This document shows positions 1 through 6,876 of a stretch of DNA of 15,616 nt, one piece after another. The first letter of the stretch is position 1. Every line of letters starts with the position of its first letter. Origin of the DNA: an uncultured Bacilli bacterium (lineage in GTDB: Bacteria > Bacillota_I > Bacilli_A > RF39 > UBA660); NCBI GenBank assembly GCA_947591565.1, contig CANQDH010000010.1, positions 1-15,616 of the forward strand, written 5' to 3'. The position numbers and the translations under genes were made by a program. Under the pieces are notes generated by a model. That model worked only from the letters and a program-made list of their open reading frames with translations, searched no databases and was not told the origin of the DNA.

Positions 1-11
1 TAATGTACAAC

Positions 12-59
12 AAACAAAAAATGAGTTATCCCTTATTTTAAAAGGCTTAACTCATTTTT
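12..59 (-). terminator. Rho-independent terminator after recG
   Basis: Arms at 17-28 and 48-59 form a perfect 12-bp inverted repeat (AAAAATGAGTTA / TAACTCATTTTT). Inside the loop, CCTT and AAGG can add a short inner stem. Read on the minus strand the hairpin runs into TTTTTTGTTTG, as expected for an intrinsic terminator about 70 nt after the recG stop. The arms themselves begin with A and end with T, so it could also stop transcription arriving on the plus strand from the left. Confidence 0.8.
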
Positions 60-128
60 ACTGCAAAAGTAAAGATTATAATTATATATTGCCTAGGCAT
101 AAAAAGTCAATAGTAAACTGCACAATAT

Positions 129-2117
129 TTAATCAAGATTTACACATTGCTTCATTAATTCTTTAAATTTACTATCCTCTTGTGATATTAAATTTTCCTT
201 TAAAAATAATTCACTATCTTCTTTAGCTTTAAGAAGTAATTTATAATCTTTTCTTAAATCAGATAATTTAAACACCATATCACCACTTTGTTTAATGCCA
301 AATAAATCACCACTACCCCTAATCAAAAAGTCTTCTTCACTAATTTTAAAACCATCATTCGTTTCTACTAAAACATTAAGTCTTTTCGTTTCCCTATTAC
401 TTACCAATAAACAATATGACTGTAAATCATTTCGTCCAACTCGTCCTCTTAATTGATGAAGTGTTGACAAACCAAACCTATATGCATCAAAAATAACAAT
501 CATTGTGGCATTTGATACATCAACACCTACTTCAATAACTGTTGTAGCAACTAAAATTTGAATGTCATTATTTTTAAAATCATTCATAATAGCTTCTTTT
601 TCATTATTTTTTAATTTCCCATGAAGAATACCTATCTTGTACTTATGACCAAAAGCCCTATTCATTTTTTCATACAAATCGTTGATACTCTCAAAATCAC
701 TTTTTTCACTATCTTCAATTAAAGGTGCAACAACATATATTTGGTGATTTTCTCTTAACTGACTGTACATCATCATAAGAACATCTTTCATTTCTTTGTC
801 GCTCTTCAAAAAAGTTTGAACCATTTTTCGACCATTTGGCATGGTTTTAATATTGGAAACATCCATATCACCATAAACAGTTAAGGCATACGTTCTTGGA
901 ATAGGGGTTGCACTCATATATAAAATATCTGGTGTAATTCCCTTATTTTTAAGGTTTCCTCTTTGATGAACTCCAAATCTATGTTGCTCATCAGTAATAA
1001 CAAGACCTAAATTTTTATATTCTATTTTTTCGGTTATTAAAGCATGCGTACCTATAATAATGTTAATATCACCATTAACTAATGCTGTATAAATTTTTCT
1101 TTTTTCGGACATTTTGGTTTTGCCAGTAATGATTTCCACCTTTATATCATATTTGGCAAATATTTTTTTAACAGTTTCATAATGCTGTATAGCAAGAATT
1201 TCTGTTGGCGCCATCATAGCACTTTGATAACCACTTAAATAATTGATATACATTGCACATATCGCAACAATGGTTTTACCACTACCAACATCACCTTGTA
1301 CTAATCTATTCATAGCCTTTTCACTAACCATATCTTCATATATTTGCTGAACAGAAACAATTTGATCAACAGTTAGTTTAAAAGGTAAATTATCCATAAA
1401 TTCCTTAACGGAATCATAAGAAATATCTCTTTTTATGCCACATATACTTCCCTTTTTATTTTTCAAATAAGTCATTTTAAGCATAAAAATAAATAATTCT
1501 TCATATTTTAATCTATTAACAGATGCTTTTAAATTATCTATATTTAAAGGATTATGTACATTTTTTAAAGCTACATTCTTGTCCATCAAATGATACTTTT
1601 GTACGAAATAGGATGGAACAAAATCAACAACCTCATCTTTTTCTAAAATTTGAAAACACAAATCAGAAATTTTTTTATAACTAAAACCAGTAATAGAATG
1701 ATATACAGGTTCAATTTTAGGTTCACCTGAAAGAAGCATAAAACGAATATCACTAGCAACGATGGTATTATGTTTTTTGTCATACTTTCCAATTAAAGTA
1801 ACACCTGTATTCAAAGTTAATCTATTTTTTAAGAAAGCTCTATTAAAAATGATAACCGTTAAAAGTCTATTTCCTGTATTTAATTTAAAAGTCATTTTAT
1901 CCATACGTCTATTTATAAAATAGATACTTGGAATAGAATAAACAACACCATCCATAATAATCTTTTCATCTTGTTCTAAGGTATCAAGATTGCTTCTTGT
2001 CAAAACATTATATCGAAATGGATAATAACTAAGTAAATCGTTACAAGTTAAAATATTTACTTTTTTTAAATTATTTATTCCAGATGGTCCTAACCCTTTG
2101 ATATCTGTCAAATTCAT
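129..2117 (-). CDS. recG: ATP-dependent DNA helicase RecG
   Basis: RecG is a superfamily 2 helicase that remodels stalled replication forks and branch-migrates Holliday junctions in the cytoplasm. The 662-residue protein is full length for the family. It has an N-terminal helical part and an OB-fold wedge domain, then the helicase core: Walker A GDVGSGKT (275-282), MAPTEILA, DEQH box (376-379), MSATPIPRT, GILHGKL and the motif VI region HQLRGRVGR. The C-terminal RecG element RGSGDLFGIKQSG is present. The frame is open 26 codons further upstream, but I chose the ATG at 2117: it is preceded by AAAGGTGAT at good spacing, gives the family-typical start MNLTDIKGLGP, and lies downstream of the promoter start point. 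The gene has its own consensus promoter and a terminator, so it looks like a monocistronic unit. Identification is secure. Confidence 0.97.
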   Translation of the reverse strand: MNLTDIKGLGPSGINNLKKVNILTCNDLLSYYPFRYNVLTRSNLDTLEQDEKIIMDGVVYSIPSIYFINRRMDKMTFKLNTGNRLLTVIIFNRAFLKNRLTLNTGVTLIGKYDKKHNTIVASDIRFMLLSGEPKIEPVYHSITGFSYKKISDLCFQILEKDEVVDFVPSYFVQKYHLMDKNVALKNVHNPLNIDNLKASVNRLKYEELFIFMLKMTYLKNKKGSICGIKRDISYDSVKEFMDNLPFKLTVDQIVSVQQIYEDMVSEKAMNRLVQGDVGSGKTIVAICAMYINYLSGYQSAMMAPTEILAIQHYETVKKIFAKYDIKVEIITGKTKMSEKRKIYTALVNGDINIIIGTHALITEKIEYKNLGLVITDEQHRFGVHQRGNLKNKGITPDILYMSATPIPRTYALTVYGDMDVSNIKTMPNGRKMVQTFLKSDKEMKDVLMMMYSQLRENHQIYVVAPLIEDSEKSDFESINDLYEKMNRAFGHKYKIGILHGKLKNNEKEAIMNDFKNNDIQILVATTVIEVGVDVSNATMIVIFDAYRFGLSTLHQLRGRVGRNDLQSYCLLVSNRETKRLNVLVETNDGFKISEEDFLIRGSGDLFGIKQSGDMVFKLSDLRKDYKLLLKAKEDSELFLKENLISQEDSKFKELMKQCVNLD

Positions 2118-2142
2118 CTTATCACCTTTATTTCTATAACTA

Positions 2143-2171
2143 ATTATAGTGTACATTAGTTCGTATGTCAA
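2143..2171 (-). promoter_or_regulatory. Perfect-consensus sigma-A promoter of recG
   Basis: On the minus strand there is TTGACA (2166-2171), exactly 17 nt, then TATAAT (2143-2148). Both hexamers match the consensus fully. Transcription should start near 2136, giving a leader of about 19 nt with AAAGGTGAT just before the recG ATG at 2117. An inverted repeat CTATAA-CTAA-TTATAG (2134-2149) covers the -10 box and the start point and could be an operator or chance. Confidence 0.85.
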
Positions 2172-2200
2172 CATTTTTTCAGAAAAGTGTTGCATAAAAA

Positions 2201-2854
2201 TTATTTATTTCCATGCTTTTCTAACCATTTATCGATACCTATAAAGATAAATCCTAACCCAATAATAGCTAGAACCATTAAGAAAACATTAAATAAGACC
2301 TGTAAAAGACCAAACATCTCGATATCTAAGAAAAAATACGGATATTTACTACTCGTATATGTAAAGGTTTTACCAAGGGACGCCCTTATTATAATAAAAA
2401 TAAAATACATAAAAGGAATTAAAACCCATATAAAGGGATCTTTTTTATCATATTCACCCTTTTTATCGAACAATATATAATCAAACATAACCATTAAAGG
2501 AAGGATAATATGAACGATATGATTACCGATACTATTTAAATCCATGACACCTTCCATATTTGTCATAAAAGGTCTTAATACCAAATTATATACAATAAAG
2601 GTAATCATGATAGTGATGGTTACACCACCTTTTAAGTTTCCTATATGTTTAACTTGTTTGTGAAAAATTAATATAGCTATATAAAATATAAAAAAAAGAA
2701 TACATAATAAATTACTTAAATTAGTATAATAACTAAAATGTTCACCTATCTTTACCATACTTGCTTTAAAACAACTATCATATAATCCATATATACCTAT
2801 AATAACGATAAATATTTTATATATTATAGATGCATATCTATTTTTAATATACAT
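2201..2854 (-). CDS. Pr6Pr / FAR-17a-AIG1-like six-TM membrane protein
   Basis: This 217-residue, very hydrophobic protein has about six predicted transmembrane helices (roughly residues 9-26, 44-65, 76-96, 110-128, 140-160 and 182-206). Features seen are YYTNLSNLL in the second segment, a conserved-looking HxxxP with FDYILFDKKG, and a YPYFFLD element before the last helix. These match my recollection of the bacterial Pr6Pr membrane family related to FAR-17a/AIG1 proteins; the biochemical role in bacteria is not established. The ATG at 2854 has GGTGAT a few bases upstream. The gene follows the rubrerythrin terminator by about 45 nt and lies 83 nt before the recG start. I could not find a convincing promoter, so expression may come from readthrough or a weak site. 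Family assignment is moderately sure; function unknown. Confidence 0.75.
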   Translation of the reverse strand: MYIKNRYASIIYKIFIVIIGIYGLYDSCFKASMVKIGEHFSYYTNLSNLLCILFFIFYIAILIFHKQVKHIGNLKGGVTITIMITFIVYNLVLRPFMTNMEGVMDLNSIGNHIVHIILPLMVMFDYILFDKKGEYDKKDPFIWVLIPFMYFIFIIIRASLGKTFTYTSSKYPYFFLDIEMFGLLQVLFNVFLMVLAIIGLGFIFIGIDKWLEKHGNK

Positions 2855-2898
2855 TGTATCACCATTGTACTTTATGCATATTAAAGAAAAATTAACAC

Positions 2899-2920
2899 AA
2901 AAAAAGAGCTTACGCTCTTA
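2899..2920 (-). terminator. Terminator overlapping the rubrerythrin stop codon
   Basis: AAGAGC (2904-2909) and GCTCTT (2914-2919) pair around a four-base loop. On the minus strand the hairpin is followed at once by a run of Ts (2899-2903). The TAA stop of the rubrerythrin gene (2918-2920) lies in the 5' arm, so a ribosome finishing translation would cover half of the hairpin. It closes the rpsB-tsf-rubrerythrin operon. Confidence 0.8.
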
Positions 2921-3457
2921 ATAATTTTCAGCTTTAATTTCAAAATAACTTTGTGGATGATTACATACAGGACATACATTTGGAGCTTGTTTACCAATAA
3001 CAATGTGTCCACAATTACGACATTTCCAAATTTTATCGCCATCTTTACTAAATACTAAGCCATCATTTACATTCTCTAAAAGTTTTCTATATCTTTCTTC
3101 ATGTTCTTTTTCAATTTGGCCAACGGCTTCAAATAAATAAGCTAATCTATTGAAACCTTCTTCTTTAGCTGTTTTAGCGAACTCAGCATACATATCAGTC
3201 CACTCATAATTTTCACCTTCAGCTGCCATAAGTAAGTTTTCAGGTGTTGACTTAATATCGCCACCCATTAATTCTTTGAACCATATTTTGGCATGTTCTT
3301 TTTCATTAGCAGCTGTTTCTTCAAATAGAGCAGCTATTTGTTCATAACCATCTTTTTTAGCTTTACTTGCAAAAAAAGTATATTTGTTTCTAGCTTGACT
3401 TTCGCCTGCGAAAGCCGTCCATAAATTTTGTTCTGTTTTACTTCCTTTTAATTCCAT
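2918..3457 (-). CDS. rbr: Rubrerythrin (peroxidase with C-terminal rubredoxin domain)
   Basis: Rubrerythrins reduce hydrogen peroxide to water with electrons delivered through a rubredoxin-type iron centre, and are typical of anaerobes. The protein has 179 residues, slightly short of the usual 180-195. The N-terminal ferritin-like four-helix domain carries di-iron ligand motifs: E19 in AGESQAR, E52-K-E-H55, and E116-K-E-H119. The C-terminal rubredoxin domain has C146-x2-C149 and C162-x2-C165, so both metal sites look intact. The ATG at 3457 is preceded by AGGAG. Only 13 nt separate it from the tsf stop, and no promoter fits there, so it should be cotranscribed with rpsB-tsf. A terminator overlaps its stop. 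Having it as the last gene of a translation-factor operon is unusual; pyrH is the common neighbour here. Confidence 0.95.
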   Translation of the reverse strand: MELKGSKTEQNLWTAFAGESQARNKYTFFASKAKKDGYEQIAALFEETAANEKEHAKIWFKELMGGDIKSTPENLLMAAEGENYEWTDMYAEFAKTAKEEGFNRLAYLFEAVGQIEKEHEERYRKLLENVNDGLVFSKDGDKIWKCRNCGHIVIGKQAPNVCPVCNHPQSYFEIKAENY

Positions 3458-3470
3458 ACTAACACTCCTA

Positions 3471-4346
3471 TTACTTATTATTAATTTGATTCATAACTTC
3501 AGTAGCGAAGTCTTCGGTTTTCTTTTCTATACCTTCGCCTACTTCATAACGTACAACTTTGATAATTGAACAGTTATTTTCTTTTAAATATTTAGCAACA
3601 TTTTGTTTATCATTTTTGATAAATTGTTGATCAACTAGACAATTTTCTTGATAAAAAGCATTAATTTTACCGATAACAGCATTATCTAATTTATCAGCAG
3701 GTACACCTCTTTGTGATAATTCTTCTTTAGCAACTTCTTTTTCATGTTCAATAACACTTGCTTCAACATCTTCTCTAGTAATATATTTTGGCCTCATAGC
3801 AGCAGCTTGCATTGAGATATCCTTAGCTACTTCAGCATTATTACCAGAAATAACAGATAAGACAGCAATTTTACCACCCATATGTGTATAAGCACCAAAT
3901 TCTTCATTATCCTTTTTAGTTATTTTTTCAAAGCGTCTAAAACTTAATTTTTCACCAATTTTAGCCGTTTTGCTGATTAATAAATCTTCAATAGTTCCAT
4001 CAGATGTTTCTAGTTTATTAGCTTCCTCAAGTGTTTTTACATCACTCTTTATTAATGTTTCTAGTAAAGTATTTAAAAGTGATATAAATTCTTCATTTTT
4101 AGCAACAAAATCTGTTTCAGAATTGACTTCGACAATAACGGCATCATTACCAGAAACTTTGATTCCAGCTAAACCTTCAGCCGCAATACGATCTACCTTT
4201 TTAGCAGCCTTAGAAATACCTTTTTCTCTTAACCAATCAACTGCTTTTTCTAAACTAGCACCTGTTGCTTCTAAAGCTTTTTTACAATCAAGCATACCAG
4301 CACCTGTTTTTTCTCTTAGTTCTTTTACTAAACTTGCCGTAATCAT
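3471..4346 (-). CDS. tsf: Translation elongation factor Ts
   Basis: EF-Ts is the nucleotide exchange factor that regenerates EF-Tu-GTP from EF-Tu-GDP. The 291 residues are a normal length. The N-terminal UBA-like domain has the signature TGAGMLDCKKAL (residues 15-26), followed by the linker RIAAEG and the core signature TDFVAKN near residue 80. The C-terminal subdomain and the dimerisation/coiled region are present. The ATG at 4346 has AAGGAGAG upstream. The gene follows rpsB by 55 nt, as in most bacteria, with a hairpin in that gap (4370-4394), and is followed after 13 nt by rubrerythrin rather than pyrH. Identification is secure. Confidence 0.97.
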   Translation of the reverse strand: MITASLVKELREKTGAGMLDCKKALEATGASLEKAVDWLREKGISKAAKKVDRIAAEGLAGIKVSGNDAVIVEVNSETDFVAKNEEFISLLNTLLETLIKSDVKTLEEANKLETSDGTIEDLLISKTAKIGEKLSFRRFEKITKKDNEEFGAYTHMGGKIAVLSVISGNNAEVAKDISMQAAAMRPKYITREDVEASVIEHEKEVAKEELSQRGVPADKLDNAVIGKINAFYQENCLVDQQFIKNDKQNVAKYLKENNCSIIKVVRYEVGEGIEKKTEDFATEVMNQINNK

Positions 4347-4369
4347 TTTTACTCTCCTTTTCTATAATT

Positions 4370-4394
4370 AAAGATGATTTTCAAAATCATCTTT
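4370..4394 (-). promoter_or_regulatory. Hairpin between rpsB and tsf (possible attenuator or processing site)
   Basis: A perfect 12-bp inverted repeat (arms 4370-4381 and 4383-4394, AAAGATGATTTT / AAAATCATCTTT) fills most of the 55-nt gap. On the minus strand only three Ts at the end of the arm precede AATTATAG, so it is a weak terminator in the direction of transcription. It could cause partial termination, mark an RNA cleavage site, or set the ratio of S2 to EF-Ts. Confidence 0.55.
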
Positions 4395-4401
4395 TTTTAT
4401 T

Positions 4402-5481
4402 TTATTTTAATGCATCTATTAATTCATTTTTTTTCATTGTTGAATAACCTTTAATATCTTTTTCTTTTGCCATATCACGAAGTTCGCGTACAGTTAGACT
4501 ATCTAAATCAACTTTTTTGTCTTCCTTTTTTGGTTTTATGCTTGCTTCTTTTTTGGTTTCTTCAACTTTACTTGTAGCTTTTTCAACTTTTACTTCAGTT
4601 TTTTCATTTTCTTTTGTTTCATGTTTTTTCTCAGGTCTATCTTCTCTTTTGACAAATTTTACGTTTCTATCGTTTCGATTATTCTTCTTATCGTTTAAAT
4701 GATTTGGTCTTTCTTCTCTTCTTTTAACGGAATCAACAGCTTTTTTCATAATTTCATCGCCTTTTTGTTTGTCATCTTCACGAACATAATCAACGATCTT
4801 CCCGCCATTAGCTTCGACAATTGCATTTGCCATAACACCAGTTATAAGTTTAACAGCTCTAATGGCATCATCATTTCCAGGTATGACATAATCAACCATA
4901 TCTGGATCGCAATTCGTATCAACAATTCCAAAAACAGGAATATGTAACTTTCTAGCCTCTCTAATAGCAATTTCTTCTTTTGATGGGTCAACAATGAATA
5001 AAGCATCTGGTAATTTCGTCATTTCACGAATACCACCAAGGATATTATTTAATTTATCGTATTCTTTCTTTAAACCAATAACTTCTTTCTTTGGTAATAA
5101 ATCAAATATACCATCTTTTTCCATTTTTTCGATATCTTCCATACGTTTAACACGTTTTCTGATTGTTCTAAAATTAGTTAAAGTTCCACCTAACCATCTT
5201 TCAGAAACATAATAAGAATTAGAACGAATAGCTTCTTCTTTAATCGCTTCCTGAGCTTGTTTTCTTGTTCCAACGAACAATGTTTTTCCACCATTTGCAG
5301 CTATTGCTTTTAATGCTGCATATGCTTCTTCAATTTTCTTTGCAGTTGTTTGCAAATCAATAATATAAATGTCATCCCTTGATGTATAGATATATTCTTT
5401 CATCTTTGGATTCCATCTTTTTGTCTGATGTCCAAAATGAACACCAGCTTCCAATAAATAACTCATTGACACTACAGCCAT
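4402..5481 (-). CDS. rpsB: 30S ribosomal protein S2 with a C-terminal Rho_N/SAP-like extension
   Basis: S2 binds late to the 30S subunit, near the platform, and is needed for S1 recruitment or mRNA docking in many bacteria. Residues 1 to about 230 are a complete S2: LLEAGVHFGHQTKRWNPKM at the start, ERWLGGTLTNF, PDALFIVDPSKEEIAIREA and the IPGNDDAIRA segment. The chain is 359 residues, whereas S2 is usually 230-260. The extra part begins with a highly charged Lys/Glu/Asn-rich linker (about 235-323) and ends in LTVRELRDMAKEKDIKGY...KKNELIDALK, which has the pattern of Rho_N/SAP-type helix-turn-helix modules. The ATG at 5481 has AAAGGAGG upstream. It is the first gene of an operon with tsf and rubrerythrin, driven by the promoter at 5591-5620 with a long leader. 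The extension is in frame with a single stop, with no sign of a frameshift. Confidence 0.96.
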   Translation of the reverse strand: MAVVSMSYLLEAGVHFGHQTKRWNPKMKEYIYTSRDDIYIIDLQTTAKKIEEAYAALKAIAANGGKTLFVGTRKQAQEAIKEEAIRSNSYYVSERWLGGTLTNFRTIRKRVKRMEDIEKMEKDGIFDLLPKKEVIGLKKEYDKLNNILGGIREMTKLPDALFIVDPSKEEIAIREARKLHIPVFGIVDTNCDPDMVDYVIPGNDDAIRAVKLITGVMANAIVEANGGKIVDYVREDDKQKGDEIMKKAVDSVKRREERPNHLNDKKNNRNDRNVKFVKREDRPEKKHETKENEKTEVKVEKATSKVEETKKEASIKPKKEDKKVDLDSLTVRELRDMAKEKDIKGYSTMKKNELIDALK

Positions 5482-5511
5482 ATTTTTTTCCTCCTTTTGT
5501 TATTATCCTCC

Positions 5512-5565
5512 AACATATCAACTTTAAACACCACCATATAGGCACAAGGCATTTAAATCAATGTT
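5512..5565 (-). promoter_or_regulatory. Structured rpsB mRNA leader (candidate S2 autoregulatory element)
   Basis: The rpsB promoter predicts a 5' leader of about 105 nt, long against the 10-20 nt leaders of other genes here. Its middle folds into one long stem-loop. An outer stem AACAT/ATGTT closes an internal loop, and an inner ten-pair stem (TTTAAATGCC against GGTGTTTAAA, with two G-U pairs) carries a 15-nt loop. Two purine-rich SD-like stretches follow, GGAGGAT and AAAGGAGG. Ribosomal protein operons are often autoregulated through such leaders; I do not recognise a described family, so this role is inference. Confidence 0.5.
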
Positions 5566-5590
5566 GTGTGTATTTGAAAAAGCCAATGCT

Positions 5591-5620
5591 ATTATACCAT
5601 TAAATATATTCAAAATACAA
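5591..5620 (-). promoter_or_regulatory. Extended -10 promoter of the rpsB-tsf-rbr operon
   Basis: On the minus strand TATAAT (5591-5596) is preceded by TGG, giving an extended -10 (TGnTATAAT). TTGTAT (5615-5620) lies 18 nt upstream as a weak -35. Transcription should start near 5584-5586, about 105 nt before the rpsB ATG. A terminator for the upstream gene sits just before the promoter. Confidence 0.75.
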
Positions 5621-5661
5621 TCACTTTTTTCAAATTTTGTTCAAAAAAAAGAAAAATTTTG

Positions 5662-5692
5662 AAAAAAATCTAATAAGTAAAACCTATTAGAT
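5662..5692 (-). terminator. Rho-independent terminator after the surface protein gene
   Basis: A perfect 8-bp inverted repeat, ATCTAATA (5668-5675) and TATTAGAT (5685-5692), with a 9-base loop. On the minus strand it is followed by a run of six Ts (5662-5667). It starts 7 nt after the stop codon of the gene ending at 5700 and separates it from the rpsB promoter. Confidence 0.8.
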
Positions 5693-5699
5693 TATATTT

Positions 5700-6821
5700 T
5701 TATGCAACATATGGATCTTCTTCTGTACCAGTACCTTTAGTGTAATTGATATTATCACTTAAATTAATAACTAATCTTAAACCAGATTCATTTGATGCTT
5801 GTGAAGTTATAAATTCTCCTCCAGAAAACTTATATGCTCTATGTGTATTAGATGCATCAGCATTTAAAGACCAAGTTGATTTTGTATACTCAGCTAAATA
5901 ATTATAATTTGTACAAGAAGCATCTGTAGCAAGTTTACAGTTTGGATCTAAACTAGCAACCATATATTCATTTACTTGCATTAAACCAATAGGTCTAGGT
6001 TCGGTAACAACAGAACATTCAACACTGCCAGAATTGTCTGGTTCATCTAAATATCTCTTACCTATGCATAAATTTTTAGAAACAATTTGGGCTTTAGTTG
6101 TATCATTAAACATATCCATATTATTATATATGTTATCTAGTCCATCTTTAAGCCTACTTTTTTCAAAATCATTTATACCTGTATCATCTTGTCTGTCAAT
6201 ATTATATCTATCATCCCAGTATCCTGTATAGACAATATCATCTTCCAAAAGTCTTAAAGAGCCATCATTATTAATTCTTATAATGCGCCATAATTTACCG
6301 GCGAAACTTACATAATTGTTAATTTTTTCGCCACGGAAAACAAGATTCTCACCTATTTCATATAGACCATCAGAACTAGTTGTAATAGGATTATCATTTT
6401 TAATTTGTTCAGATAAACTTACTGTTTGATACTTTTCACCACAATCTAAATGAGGTGTATATAGATAATACTCTCTATTTTTTTGAACAGTAACATATCC
6501 TGTGCATGATAAACTGCTACCAAGCATTTTATCTAAAGATTTCATATTTTTAGCATCAACTAAACTAGATACATCAACTGTTACTTTCATGCCATCAATA
6601 CTAGGTAATTGTTCTTGTCTATTTTTGTAATATTCTTTTGCCGCTGAAACCATTTTGTTTTCAACTTCTTTATATGAATATTTTCTACTTTTAAATAGAC
6701 TTGCAATTCCTATAAAAATAAAAATAAAGATAACTATAACCATAAAAATAACTAAATACAACATAAGTCTTCCTGTTGTTCCTGAAAACATATTTTTAAA
6801 GGTATTTCTTAACTTTTTCAT
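5700..6821 (-). CDS. Membrane-anchored extracellular protein of unknown function
   Basis: The 373-residue product starts with a short basic cytoplasmic segment (residues 1-17), one strong transmembrane helix (about 18-42, no signal peptidase site evident), and then a long extracytoplasmic part. A helical, Lys/Glu-rich stretch (45-70) follows the membrane. The distal domain (about 160-373) contains FAGKLWRIIRINNDGSLRLL, a Trp/Tyr/Asp-rich segment, and a closing RLVINLSDNINY with the tail GTGTEEDPYVA. Such WRI-type domains recur in surface proteins of gut Bacillota; I cannot name the family with certainty. Six cysteines all lie outside the membrane, allowing three disulfides. The frame can be extended to a TTG at 6833, but that codon overlaps the SD GGAGG (6827-6831), so the ATG at 6821 is chosen. 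It follows frr by 55 nt and is followed by a terminator. Confidence 0.85.
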   Translation of the reverse strand: MKKLRNTFKNMFSGTTGRLMLYLVIFMVIVIFIFIFIGIASLFKSRKYSYKEVENKMVSAAKEYYKNRQEQLPSIDGMKVTVDVSSLVDAKNMKSLDKMLGSSLSCTGYVTVQKNREYYLYTPHLDCGEKYQTVSLSEQIKNDNPITTSSDGLYEIGENLVFRGEKINNYVSFAGKLWRIIRINNDGSLRLLEDDIVYTGYWDDRYNIDRQDDTGINDFEKSRLKDGLDNIYNNMDMFNDTTKAQIVSKNLCIGKRYLDEPDNSGSVECSVVTEPRPIGLMQVNEYMVASLDPNCKLATDASCTNYNYLAEYTKSTWSLNADASNTHRAYKFSGGEFITSQASNESGLRLVINLSDNINYTKGTGTEEDPYVA

Positions 6822-6838
6822 ATTTACCTCCAACCATA

Positions 6839-6867
6839 ATTATAACAAAAATAAAGTATTTATACAA
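6839..6867 (-). promoter_or_regulatory. Probable promoter of the surface protein gene
   Basis: On the minus strand TTGTAT (6862-6867), 17 nt, then TATAAT (6839-6844), lying in the 55-nt gap after frr. The predicted start is near 6832, so the leader would be only about 11 nt with the SD GGAGG at its very 5' end. This is tight but matches the frr unit. No terminator lies between frr and this gene, so readthrough from frr is also likely. Confidence 0.5.
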
Positions 6868-6876
6868 TATTTTGTC

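Noticed and set aside
90..99. Ten-base palindrome TGCCTAGGCA between the recG stop and its terminator.
   Set aside because: Isolated, short, no second copy or neighbouring signal; probably chance.
2118..2195. A 26-codon N-terminal extension of RecG up to 2195.
   Set aside because: It runs through the consensus promoter and upstream of the expected transcription start; the ATG at 2117 has the ribosome binding site and the family start.
2864..2869. TACAAT as a -10 box for the Pr6Pr-type membrane protein gene.
   Set aside because: The implied start would fall inside or after the ribosome binding site, and there is no -35 match at proper distance.
3970..4371. A 133-codon plus-strand frame opposite tsf.
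   Set aside because: Antisense shadow of a secure gene with Ser/Leu-rich low-information composition.
5472..5552. A 26-codon frame in the rpsB leader on the minus strand (ATG at 5552, TAG overlapping rpsB codons 2-3).
   Set aside because: No ribosome binding site before the ATG, which lies inside the predicted leader stem; length and composition are as expected by chance.
5621..5660. Imperfect inverted A/T runs upstream of the rpsB promoter.
   Set aside because: Poly-A/poly-T symmetry expected in AT-rich DNA; the clear terminator is the one at 5662-5692.
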